Virus record (IMG/VR): IMGVR_UViG_3300031251_000090
Span: 1-27,432 of that record
Length of the DNA stretch: 27,432 nucleotides
Direction: 5' to 3' (one strand)
From: a virus
Shown here: in pieces, positions 1-10,500 of the stretch
How positions within the stretch are numbered: the first letter of the stretch is position 1
Layout: each line of letters starts with the position of its first letter
Program-made: the position numbers and the translations under genes
The notes under the pieces: generated by a model
Database searches by the model: none
What the model was told of the DNA's origin: nothing
The model's input: the letters and a program-made list of their open reading frames with translations, nothing else

Positions 1-261
1 GAGATCGAGAGCGGCATCCCGGTGCCGGGCGGCAACAAGCCGGTGCGGTGGCAGATGGACAAGCTGCGGGTCGGCCAGTCGATCTGGGTGGCGAAGCTGA
101 ACGAGCGGACGGCCGCGTGCAATGCGGCGCGCCGGCAGGGCGTCAAGTACGTGGCGCGTGCGAGCGTGAAGGACGGCGTGCCGGGTCACAGGATCTGGCG
201 CGTAGCCGGAACGACGAAGCGCGCGGTCAAGGGCAATCCGAACAGACTGGGAGGGTTCTAA
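1..261 (+). CDS. DUF7303-like small phage protein, 5' end outside the window
   Basis: The frame is open from base 1 (E-I-E-S-G-I-P-V-P) to the TAA at 259-261, so the real start probably lies just left of the window. A GTG at 22 could serve but would cut off the conserved beginning. The pattern of a 'KIEKGIPVP' opening, a 'MDKLRVGQSIWV' segment, a basic middle and a closing 'HRIWRV' matches small phage proteins that I recall as DUF7303. These are short, probably beta-rich, of unknown function, and often sit among replication or regulatory genes. The last base of the stop is the first base of the next ATG (TAATG), which suggests translational coupling. The family match is from memory of the pattern; the coding call itself is solid. 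Confidence 0.7.
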   Translation, partial: EIESGIPVPGGNKPVRWQMDKLRVGQSIWVAKLNERTAACNAARRQGVKYVARASVKDGVPGHRIWRVAGTTKRAVKGNPNRLGGF

Positions 262-554
262 TGAGCATAATCAGTTCGCCGTGGGAGGATCTCGGGGCGA
301 CGACCGCGCAGGCCGCTGGCATCCGTCGGCCGATCAACATCAAGCGGTCTGCGTTCGAGATCCCGCGCATGGTCAGCACAGGCGACTCGATGCGCGTCGA
401 GTTCAGCAATCATCGCGGAGAGGTGACCGATCGCACGCCAGATCTCCCCGTCGATAAGCCGATGTTCGTGGACGCGATCGTCAAGTTCGAGGTCGAGGAC
501 GAGTTCGGGTGCGACGTCGGCATCGGGTTCGTGCTGTGCGGGAGGCGGAGATGA
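261..554 (+). CDS. Hypothetical protein, 97 aa
   Basis: The ATG at 261 overlaps the previous stop by one base, and GGGAGG lies about 6-11 bases upstream as a Shine-Dalgarno sequence. I chose this start over the longer in-frame extension from 48, because that extension runs antiparallel in content to the preceding gene and is Arg/Gly-rich shadow sequence. The product has no signal peptide or membrane segment. It is mixed alpha/beta in appearance, with an acidic stretch near residues 72-82 (V-K-F-E-V-E-D-E-F). I do not recognise a family. The stop overlaps the start of the next gene by 4 bases (ATG at 551, stop ending at 554). Its place in a tightly coupled cassette of small genes suggests an accessory, non-virion role. 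Confidence 0.7.
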   Translation: MSIISSPWEDLGATTAQAAGIRRPINIKRSAFEIPRMVSTGDSMRVEFSNHRGEVTDRTPDLPVDKPMFVDAIVKFEVEDEFGCDVGIGFVLCGRRR

Positions 555-1045
555 GATGCGCGCGCTGCCGGCGTGAGCTGGCGAACGGTACAAGTATCGA
601 GAGGGGGATGGGCCCGACATGCGCGGCCAAGGCTGGCCGGCGGGCAGAGATAGGTGGCGAGCTCTGGGAGGGGCAGCCGGTACTGGATGGAGTTGGGACT
701 CTGGAGGAGGTGGGGCTTGTTTGTCGTCGGCTGGCCGATGGCCGGTTGGCGACGAACGTCCCGCATGTCGTGAAGCACCACAGCCTCAACGGGTTTGAGT
801 GCTGGGACGGTGGAAGCGGGTCCGCGGAACTCGCGCTCAACGTCGCGCACTTCCTGTTGCCGCCGACCGGCTCGCACATGGACCGCGTGTATGGCGGGGT
901 CGTGGTCAGCAACGACGCGGCGCGCCTGCATCAAAAAATGAAATGGGATTTGATCGCGATGATGCCGGAGTCCGGCGGCCGGATCCCGATCGAGGATCTG
1001 CGCGAGTGGATTGCGCTGAAGCTCACCGATCGGGTGGCGGCATGA
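551..1045 (+). CDS. DUF6011 zinc-knuckle plus DUF6166-like fusion protein
   Basis: The 164-aa product starts at the ATG at 551 with GGAGGCGG upstream; the extended GTG start at 509 only adds shadow sequence. Residues 1-28 carry C3-x2-C6 followed by 'ERGMGPTC' with C24. This is the signature of DUF6011, a short probable metal-binding knuckle found in phage and mobile-element proteins. Residues about 60-160 match the pattern of DUF6166: a short strand, then 'HHSLNGFECWDGGSG', 'AELALNVAHFLL', and a helical end with 'KWDLIAMMPE' and 'IEDLREWI'. Functions of both domains are unknown; binding a nucleic acid or a small ligand is only a guess. The TGA overlaps the next ATG in an ATGA arrangement at 1042-1045. 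Confidence 0.75.
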   Translation: MRCARCRRELANGTSIERGMGPTCAAKAGRRAEIGGELWEGQPVLDGVGTLEEVGLVCRRLADGRLATNVPHVVKHHSLNGFECWDGGSGSAELALNVAHFLLPPTGSHMDRVYGGVVVSNDAARLHQKMKWDLIAMMPESGGRIPIEDLREWIALKLTDRVAA

Positions 1046-1398
1046 CGCCGGACGGCAAGCTGGAGATCGGCGACAAGATCTGGTGCTTCAGGAGCGAGCG
1101 ACGCATCTACGGGCCGCCGGACCCGAAGAACGGCATGTCGCGCGGCGGCCCAATCTATCGCGAGCACTGGGTGCAGATCGAGATCACGGGAGAGACATCA
1201 CGCTCGTGGATCACCGTGTACGGCAAGTGCCCGAAGGCCGGCGGCCACGGGTGGGCGCTCACGCAGCGCGATGTTGACATGGACGTCTGGTATCACGAGC
1301 ACCGACACCGCGTCGTCCGGTTGGTCGACCGTCAGCCGCGGGAGGTGCTCGCGTCCATCGCGTTCGACATCGGGTACGAGCCCGAGGCGCCGAGGTGA
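1042..1398 (+). CDS. Conserved hypothetical phage protein, 118 aa
   Basis: The start ATG at 1042 overlaps the preceding stop (ATGA). The product has a 'LEIGDKIWCF' opening, 'RRIYGPPDP', 'IYREHW', 'GETSRSWI' and 'DVWYHEHRHRVVRLV'. I recall this order of short conserved blocks from small proteins of other phages that infect Proteobacteria, where no function has been assigned. It is rich in Trp, His and Arg, has no membrane segment and is probably a compact beta-rich domain. Its neighbours are a zinc-knuckle protein and a single-pass membrane protein. The last bases, GTGA, form the start of the next gene. Coding confidence is high; function is unknown. Confidence 0.7.
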   Translation: MTPDGKLEIGDKIWCFRSERRIYGPPDPKNGMSRGGPIYREHWVQIEITGETSRSWITVYGKCPKAGGHGWALTQRDVDMDVWYHEHRHRVVRLVDRQPREVLASIAFDIGYEPEAPR

Positions 1399-1511
1399 GC
1401 GCGCGCACCCGACGCGCCCTCCGCTACTGGGGTGGCGCCCTCATCGTGATCTCGATCGTCTGGGCCGTCGTAGACTTCGTGCGCTTCGTGTGGCGTCAGG
1501 TCAGCGGGTAG
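1395..1511 (+). CDS. Small single-pass membrane protein, 38 aa
   Basis: The GTG at 1395 overlaps the previous TGA (GTGA). The 38-residue product has a basic N-terminus (S-A-R-T-R-R-A-L-R-Y) followed by a hydrophobic run of about 20 residues (W-G-G-A-L-I-V-I-S-I-V-W-A-V-V) and a short tail with an Arg on each side of F-V-W. This predicts one inner-membrane helix with the N-terminus inside by the positive-inside rule. Tiny membrane proteins like this in phage accessory cassettes can be lysis-related or host-takeover factors, but nothing here decides between them. It ends at 1511, three bases before the stop of the giant gene on the other strand. Confidence 0.55.
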   Translation: MSARTRRALRYWGGALIVISIVWAVVDFVRFVWRQVSG

Positions 1512-1514
1512 CGT

Positions 1515-4500
1515 CTACTGATTCTGAATGCGCGAGCGGTTCGTCTCGATCATCTCCGTGATCTGGTTGCGCCGCTGCGCGAGCTGATCGAGCTCCGCGC
1601 GCTTCTGGTCGGGCGTCATGTTCTCCGACATCTGCACGAAGCGCTGACGCGCGCCGATCATCCCGAGCTGGTTCTGCGCGGCCGCGTACATCGGGTGCAT
1701 CTGGATGTCCGCCGCACGCTCGCGCCGGATCTCCATCGCCTTCTCGGGCTTGCCCATCTTGATCTGGTTCGTCATGTCGCCGAAGCTCTGCTGCACCTGC
1801 TTCAGGTGCTCGTAGAACTGCTCGACGAACCGGCTCTGGTTTTGCGGGAGCTCCTTCGCGAAGTCGCCGACGAGGAAGTAGTTGTCGATTTTCTTCGTCG
1901 CCTTGTCGGGCGCGCCGACGATCGGGCGAGCCAGCAGGTCTGCGGTCGCGACCGCATGCGAGCCCACCCAGCCGAGGTACGCGTTGACGAGGAAGTCGAT
2001 CTGGTCCGGCGAGAGCGTGCCCTTGTCCGCGGTAGCGCGCGGCAGGAATGAGAGCGCCGCGGCGTTCGCATTGCTGAGACCGCGCGCGAGCTGCGTCGTG
2101 TTCCCGCTGTAGCGCTCGGTCGGGCTCAGGTTCTCGTCGTGCGCGTTCTCGATCGCGCGTCCCGTGAAGACGTCCTTGTTCGCCCAGAGCTCGATGGCAG
2201 GGAAGACGCCCTGCGGTATCGGGTTCAGGTTGAGCTGCGAGCCGATGATCGGGATCAGCCGGTTGGCGAAGCGCTCGCGCTCGCTCGGCGCGAAGCCGGA
2301 CAGCGCGGTCTCCAGCGCGCGGTCGACGACGGTCGCGAGTGCGCCAACCTCGAACGGCTTCGGGATCCGGTACATGGTCTTGCCGACCTTGAACAGCCAG
2401 TTGTTGTCGCGGTCGAATTCCTCGGCCTTCTGGATGTCCTTGTCGTCGCGGTTCGCGAGGCTCAGTGCGATCGTGGCGAGCGTGATCCCGCCGATGACGC
2501 CGGCGAAGCGCTTCGGATCTTCGGCTGCCCCGCGGCCGAGCTTGTAGATGCCCTGCATGCGCGCGTTCATAAACGGGACGACCTGCGTCAGCATCCGCAC
2601 GGCGGCCCACGTACCGTGGAGGCCGAAGTCCATGACGTCGCGCGCAGCGTACGCGGCCTCGAAGTGCGCTTCGTCCGCGGACTTCCCGGCCTTGATCATT
2701 GCGTCGTACTGCTGGCGGTAGATGTTGGCGCGCGTGATCGAGTCGGAGCGCTCACCGGTTTCCTTCCACCAGTCGAAGGCGTGGCCGAACATGGCCTTGA
2801 CCTTGCCCGGAGTGTCGAGGACCGTGGACTGATCGACGCCCTGCGCGACGAGCCGCTTGAGGTATGCCGCGCGATCGTAGTCGAGCTGCTGGCCCATCCG
2901 CATGAATGCCCCGCCGGCTTCCATGTTGCCGTACGCCGGGTTGTTCTTGTCGCTGTACTTGAACCCGTCGATCCAGTTCTTCACGAAGTTGTAGGTCGTG
3001 GGGTTCGCGGCGAGCGCGGTGATCTGCTCGCGCAACGTGTGGCGGATGCGGAACACCGGGGACCACGTCGTGCCGACCGTCAGCGCGTGCTTCATCGCCG
3101 AGAGACCCTTCATTATCGGTCCGCGGAACGGCGTCTGTTCGAGCGAGCTTACAGCGTCGAGGACGAGCGGGTCGTCGACAACATAGTGGACTTGCTTCCC
3201 GTCCTTGAGGACGTACACGCTGCCCTTCTCGACGTTCGGGTTCACGGTGTGCGCGATGCCCAGCTTCTCCGCTTCCGCGAGCGTACGCACGGCCGCCTGA
3301 TTCTTCATCGACGCCGACAGCAGATGCCCCCAGTTCTGCACCGTGTTCGCCAGCAGATCGTGGAGCACGCCCTCGCCGCCCTTCAATTTCTTGAACGCGT
3401 ACTGGTTGACCATGCCGGACAGGTTGCCCATCTGGACTTCGCGTCCGCCCTCCTCGGCTTCGCGGAAGAACGGGACATAGAACTGGTGCTCCCACAATGC
3501 ACGCTTCTCGCCGTCGATGATGCCGGACTTCTCGGCGATGTCCATGACCGACTTCGAGAACGTGTTGTAGTCGCGCAAGACCTTCGCGTACGTCATCGGC
3601 CGCGACTCGCCACCCGGGAAAACGTCGGCCGCGTGGATCTGCGTGTTCAGAGACTTCAGGCGCGAGATGTCGTCAGTGCCGAACAGGTGCTCGCGGTCCT
3701 CCGCGGACAGGCGCTCGGCGCGATTGCCGGCGACCCACGTGAAGAACCGATCGGTCTCGCCTTGCAGCGGTTTCAGGACGTCGAGCAGCGACTGCGTTCC
3801 CTTCTTGATCTGGAGCGCACCCGCGCTGTTGAGTTCGAGCTGGCCCTTGTCGAGCGATGCGGCGAGTGCCGAGTCCGAGGAGCCGGCCATCCGCAGGAGC
3901 TTGTACGGGTACGCGCCGATCTTCTCCAAGATCGGGCGGAACTGGTCGACCGTCCCTTGGATGATCTTCAGCCCCATCTGATCCTTGAGCTCGCGCCACC
4001 GCTGCTTCAGCGGGGCCTTCGAGACATAGACGCCGGCCTTGCGCAGCGTGTCGCGCATTCCCTCGTCGTGCTCCACGAGGTGCTTGACCCACGGCGGCAT
4101 GTTCGTGTCGGAGATCGGCTGCGCCTGCTTCGTCGGCGCCGGCATCTCGACGTTGCCGCTCTTGTCGAACTCGGCGCGCGGGTCAGCATCGGACCTCGAC
4201 TCCATGAATGACGGCTTGCGCTGATCGAACTGGCCGTTGTTGTCCGTTGCGCTCTTGATCTGCGTTGGCTCGAACACGAGGTAGTCGCTGCCGCCCGCTC
4301 CGCCAAGCTCGGCGGGGCGCTCGCCCTTCTTGAAGATGATTCCATCGCGACCGTCTCGCTTCGCCTTCGCGGCGAGCCGCGCGACACCGAGCGTGCTGTG
4401 CTCAGAGATGTCGTCGACGACGAGCGGATTCTTCATCGACAAGTAGACGTCGAGTACGTGCGGCTTGTAGTGGTTGCCGTCATCGGCTACGGCAGAGGCG

Positions 4501-7500
4501 TCTCTGCCGGCCATGCGCGCTCGATCAACGCTATCCGAGAACCAGATGCCAGCCTTTGAATCGTGAGATCCAGACACCGATCCAAGGCGGCTCTTGTCGA
4601 AGGCGTCGAACGGACGCACAGATCCTTGCGGCTCGAAGTCGTCTTGGAGCCCGGCCGTCCCGTGATGAACGACGAGTGGCTCGCCCTTAGCGTCGACGAC
4701 CTTGCTGTCTCCGAACCACTTGCGGAACGCCGGCGTCTTCGTCTGGTCGAGTGACTCGCGCGGGTCCGCGTCGGAGCGCGCGAACAGCGGCTGCTTCTCG
4801 CGACCGCGGGCGGGGACGTCGAAGCCGGGCTGGCTGAGAGCATGCTTGCCGGACAGCTCCGACTCCAGCATCGTGCGCAGCCCGGGAGAATCAGTGTTCG
4901 CGAGTTCGCCGCGCAACTTGGTTTCCTCGGCGTTCTCGATCCGCACCTCGCCGACGCGACCGCCCCCGAGCTTCTTCAGGACATCGTTCGCGACGTTCGG
5001 GACGATCTTGTCGTAGAAGGCCTTCATGCCCTCGCCGCCGACCTTGAGGTCTTCGCCCTTGAGCACGGTCACGCCATTGTGGGCCGGCTCTGCCTCGCCC
5101 AGCTTGCGCGCCACGTCCTTTCCGACCAGATCCTCAACGCGCGACATGGGGATGTCGGACTCGTCGAGCAAGCTCACGTTGCCCTTCGACACCATCAAGC
5201 GATACTTGCCGTCACCGCGCGGGGCCAGCTTCACCGTGTCTGCCTGCTTGCTCAAGTCGTACCGCTCCGCCTGCTGATCTCCGTTCGTCCACGCGATGCG
5301 ATCGAAGCCGTTGTCGGCCGCGTAGCGGATCATCCGCTTGAGCGCGAGCGCGGTCCATGCTTCGGTCTTGTTGACGAAGGGGGCAGACGGGACATCACTA
5401 TTCTGCACGTCCCTCGCCGCGCGCATGGCGGCGCTTGCGTCGTCGTACTCTTTGACGGCGGCCTCGCTGTTGTCTCCCTTGCGAATTGCGTCCTGCGCCG
5501 CGTTGTACCGATCCTCCGCCAGCTTGCGGGCGACTACTGCGGCGTCGTCTTTGAACCCCTGCTTCCGCCCCTTCTGCGCCCAGTCGGATTGCAGCTCTTC
5601 GAGGAACAGCACCTTCTTGCCATCGGCGTCCGTGCGTTCGTTGAAGCGGACGTGGGCGAGGATGTTGGGTTCGTTGAAGTGCGAGGAGTGGAACTCGGGC
5701 TTGCCGTCCTGCTTCTTCACCTTGCCGTAGGCAGCCTGCGCGGAGTCCCACTCGGCTTGATTCGCATCCCACCTCGGGTCGTCCGCGGGAACGCCCTCGT
5801 CGTAGAGGCGCTTGTTCTCGGCGCCAATGCGGTCGAGGTGCTCTTGGGCGCGATCGACGACCTCTTGGCGAGGCAGCGTCAGCAGGAGCTCCCGGTAGTT
5901 CTTGCCGCCGGGGAGTTGCCACGAGCCGTACTTCGTGTCGGCAGCCTGCATATCGCTGATGGCGCGATGGGCCTCGGAAGAGGTGCCGTAAGACGCGGAG
6001 TCTCCGGTCCTCCCTTGAGAGTCGTGAACCTCCCAAAGGCCTGACTTCTCGTTGCGAATGGCGTACAGCTTACTCGATGGATCGTCGTTGCCGCCGAGCA
6101 TCTTCTCCTCGACGCGCACACCGTTCTGGTCGAGGAAGCTCTGGACGTCGGCGCGCGAGACCTTGCGGTACTTCGCGTCCGGTGCGTCGGCGGCGAGCGC
6201 GAGCCAGTCCTTGATGCCAGATGCTTCGAGCTCGGCGCCCTTGACGGTCCCGTCCTTCGATCTCGCGTCGAGCCAGCTCGACAGCATGCGCGCATCCATC
6301 TCCCCGGACTTGGGGAACGGCGCCTTCTCGTCGAGGGCCTTGCGGAGCGGCGAGTACCAGAGCGGCTCGTGCTTCGGCTCTTCGTTCGGGTTCGCGTCCG
6401 ACTTGCTGAAGCGCGTGCCGTCGTCGTCCATCGCGCGCGTGTTGCGTGACTCGGTCGGGACTGCGTTCTCGGCGGCGTCACCCGGAGCTTCGAGCTCGGG
6501 AGCGTTATCGTGACCAGCGAGCGTCAGCTCTTTGTTGGTCTCGGCAAAGTCCTTGTCGCCGGCTTTGGCGTCGGCTGCGGACTTGCGGTCGGCGACGAGG
6601 TCGTCGAGGCGTCGGGCGATGCGCCGGATTGCAGGCGTGTCAGCAACCGGGCCTGTTTCCCGAGCAACTCCTCGTTCGGCTGCTGAGATGCGGCTTGCAG
6701 CGACAGCGTCTCCATCAGCCGCTTGCGCCTCTCCGCGGGTGATATTGTGGTATCGCTCGGTGTCGAAGTATTGTCCGAGGGTGGGAGTTTCGGCGATGAG
6801 CTCATGGGTGAGTGCCCCGTCCTTGATCAGTTGCAACGCCGACCGAGTTTCGCCCTCGGCGGTCGTCATGTTGTAGAGTGTACGCCAGAACGACCACGAC
6901 GTCTCCTGCACCTCGGCAGGGCTCCACGGCTCGCCCATCGCCTTCGTCAGCGCCTTCGCGGCCTCGCGGTAGCGAATCGACGGCGCGATGTATCCCGGGC
7001 TCTTGATGATGAATTTCTTGCTAAGGTCGGACTCGGGCGGATCGATGTCGTCGCCAGAGAGCAGCGTCTGCATGATCCCAGAGAACGCGGCGTTGTGACG
7101 ATCGTTCGTGACCTCGTTGAGGTTGCCGATCAGGTTCTGCCGGAAGCTCTCGACCTTCGGTCCAGAGAGCTGGACGTCGCCAGTCTCGTGACGCAGCGCG
7201 CGGATCGTGTTGAACTTGTAGGCGTCCATGACCTCGGCGCCGGCTTTCTTGCCGTCGTCGGTGATCATGTTCTTGTTCAGGATGTCGACGATCGACTTGG
7301 CGTCCGTCGGGCGCCCCTTGCGGTTCCACTCTGACCAGACGGTCGCCGCGTTGTAGAAGTTCGTCGGGACGTCCGTCTGCGGCGAGAGCGCCGCCATCAG
7401 GGCAGAGAAGCGCGGGTAATCCTGACCGTACATGGCCTCGCCGGCGATGCGCGATTTCTTGTACCAGTTCCGCGCCGCTCGCCCAGCGAGCGCGGCGTGA

Positions 7501-10500
7501 ATGTAGTCGGCCGTCTTGGGCAGGAGGTTGAAGATCGCGGCGAAGCGCTGGGCACGCTTGAGCGCGACGCGCGGCACCCCGCTCTTGAGGATCGCGCGCT
7601 CGGCCGGCGTCAGCGCCGTACCGGCCGCAGACGTCAACGTCTCGTCGGCCTTGCGCGAGATCAGCGCGCTCTCGCCTTCCTTGCTGTGTTCGAGGAAGAA
7701 CTTTTTGTTGAACGGTCGCCATGCTTCCGCGCCCGGGCCGTGGAGCTCGCCGACGTCGCCGACCTTCTGGGCGATCGCTTCCTGCTTGAGCTCGACCGCG
7801 ACCTTGTGCGCCTCGTCGGCCGTGAGTGCGCGATCGAGCGTCGCGACCAGCGTCTGCTCGGTCTTCGACTTGCGGACCTCGTCGACCTTGATCTTGACGC
7901 CGGCGCGCTTCAGGGCCTTCAGCGCATCCTCGCGCGTGATCCCCTTGCCGTCGTTCGTGTCGAGCCCGATGTTGACCGTCGCATCGCCGGACCTCGGGTC
8001 GGCGTCGATCTTGCGCTCCATCGCGTCTGGCTTGCGCGGCTCGTATCGATCGGCGTGAAATTCATCGGGCAGCAGGCCAGACTTCTGCGCCGCGTACTCC
8101 GTGGTCTCCTGCGATGCCGTGCGATTCTTCTCGCCGTGCGGACCCCAGTTGACCCACGAGTTCTGACCGCGCGTCTCCGACGTCATGGCCGCGCGCGCCT
8201 CGGGCGAGAACATCGCGCTGTGAACGCGCCACGCGTTCTCTTCGCCGTCGTGACGGAAGCCCACGCCCTCTTCGATGTGGCCGAAGTAATCGTGGACCGC
8301 GCGGAACACGTCGTTCGCGAGCAGGGTCTTGCCGCCGACCTTGATGTCAGTCGGGGAGAGCAGCGGGTTCTCGCTCGGGTCGAATGTCTTCGCGGCCTCG
8401 GGTCCGCCGAATCCCTCGTCGGTCGAGTAGACCCACATGTGGTTGTTGTCGCGCACGTCCTTGAAGACGTCGTGCGGCAGCTTGTACGGGTACGGGTGCT
8501 CGGCGTCCGTGAACGAGACCTTGAGCCCCGTCTTCATCATGGCGTGCCACTGCGCGACCGTCTCGTCGATCATCTTCGAGTACGCGCGCTTGACCTCCGG
8601 CGATTGCGGGGCGTGCGCCATCGCCTCGTAGGCGTCGGCGACGGTCTTCGCGTATGCGGGGTCGACGCGGGCGAACTTCGTGGGGGGTTCGTACGGGAGG
8701 CCCGCCTCCTTCATGTAGGAGGCGGCTGCCTCGCGCGCGGGCGCGAACGGCCCCGGCGAGGACTTGGGGAGACCTACGAGTGGCGGGCGATCCGGCCCTT
8801 GTGCTGACTCAGCGCTTCCGCGCTCATCTCGTCCGCCGGGTTCGACGGCTTCCGCAGGTCGCTCGCCCAGACGTGCATCTTGTCCCAGCCCGGCACGGGC
8901 TCGCCCGTCGCCAGCGCCTGCTCGATCTGCGCGGTCACCTGTGCGGACGGCACCGCTTGCAGGGAGGCCGTCGGCACCAATTGCCCGAAACGCTTCTGAT
9001 ACAGGATGCGCGCCGCCATCTGGCGAGCCAGAGAGTCGCCGCTCGGCAGCACCCCCGTCTTGACCGCCTGATCGATCGCCGCTTCGTGCGCCGCGATCAC
9101 CTTGTCCGTCTGCTCTGTCTGCGCGCTCATGGATGTCCTTGAATAGCGAATACGCCTTCGGCATTGTCTCACGAAGGAGCTTCGGATTGGTGTAGAAGAG
9201 TGACTGGAGCTGGGCGAACGTCTCGTTCTGGAGGTTCCCGCGATGCGCCTCGTCGTCGTTGACGCGGTCGTGCATCATTTCGAGCGGGTACTTCAGGTAC
9301 TGGCGCACCAGCGGATGATTCATCGCCGCCTGATAGGCCTCCTTCATTATCCCGCCGGTCGGCGCGCGGCGCCCGTTCTCCGAGGCGGGGCCGATGCCGA
9401 AGCTCGGGTGCGACGAGCTGAAGTAGCCCTCGTCCTTGGAGATCTCGTCGTGCGCGTGGCCGTGCTCGTGGAGGATCGTGCCGACGAGCTTGCGCATCCA
9501 GAACGGATTCGTGGACGCGGCCCGTATCATGTCGCGCGATATTCCCATCGACTGGTCTTGCCAGTGATAGACGCCCAGCGCGCCCTCGCGGTCCATCGTG
9601 TAGATGTGGCGCACGCGGTTGAGCAGGGAGTCCGGGGCGCCGGCGTCCTTCGCTTTCTGGATCGCCGCGGCCAGCACTTGCTTCTCGAACGTCGTGGCCT
9701 GCTGCGGCTTGTCCGTGAAGTGCTGCGCCGCGTTGAGCTTCATCGGCGCCTCGGTCAGGCGCTTGGCTTGCGGTACCGTGTTGTGATCGACGAGCGCGGT
9801 GCTCGGGTCGATCGCGTGCTCGATGTCGTCCTCGGGCCCGAGCGCGCGCTGCTTGCCGTCGCGCTTCGATTCCGCGGCGATCTTTGAAAGTCCTGTTGCG
9901 GCACCGGGACCGCTTTGAAGGTTTTCGGCCGATCCTTTATTAAGCGCGTCGGCAGGCTGAACGGCGAACTTGTTGCGCGCGAGCGGGTGCGGCACGACCT
10001 CGTGCTCTGCGCCCGTCGTGGCCGTCAGGTTGTCCGCCTTCGCTTGCGCGGCCGCCTGATCGAGCGGGAACTGCTTGCGCGCGGGCGACGCCATGACGCG
10101 CTCGAAGTCGCTGACGGACTGATGCAGGCCGGCGCGGTCGCCGTCGTCGACGGTCTTCGGGCGCACGTTGCCCTGCGAGTCGGCGATGAATTCGTTCGGG
10201 CGCTTGGCTGTCGGGGAGGGGAGCTCGCCGGCGCGCTGAAGGTTCGCGAATTGCTCGCGATGCGCGTCCGAGAGTGCTGAACTGGGGACGACGGTGAATC
10301 CGCCGCCCGGGTGAGGTACGACACTGAGGTCGTAGCCGGACATCTCGCCGACCTGCGCGACGTGCTGCGCGCGGTCGAGCGGGACCGAGCCCATGATGCC
10401 GGCGGTCTTGTTGAGATCGTCGTCCTCGCGCTGGGCCTTGTAGTCGGGCGGCTCGGGGAGTGCGGCGGGCTGCTCTGCTTCCTGCCCACGGCGGTCGAGT

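Noticed and set aside
2139-4211. A 690-codon open frame on the plus strand opposite the giant gene
   Set aside because: It is Arg/Leu/Val/Asp-rich with the typical look of an antisense shadow in GC-rich DNA; the minus frame carries the conserved modules.
8774-9130. An assembly indel pair in the giant gene instead of a nested gene
   Set aside because: The frame switch begins at an ATG with a well-placed AAGGA and ends at a stop codon; random indels would not fall on both. It is not fully excluded.
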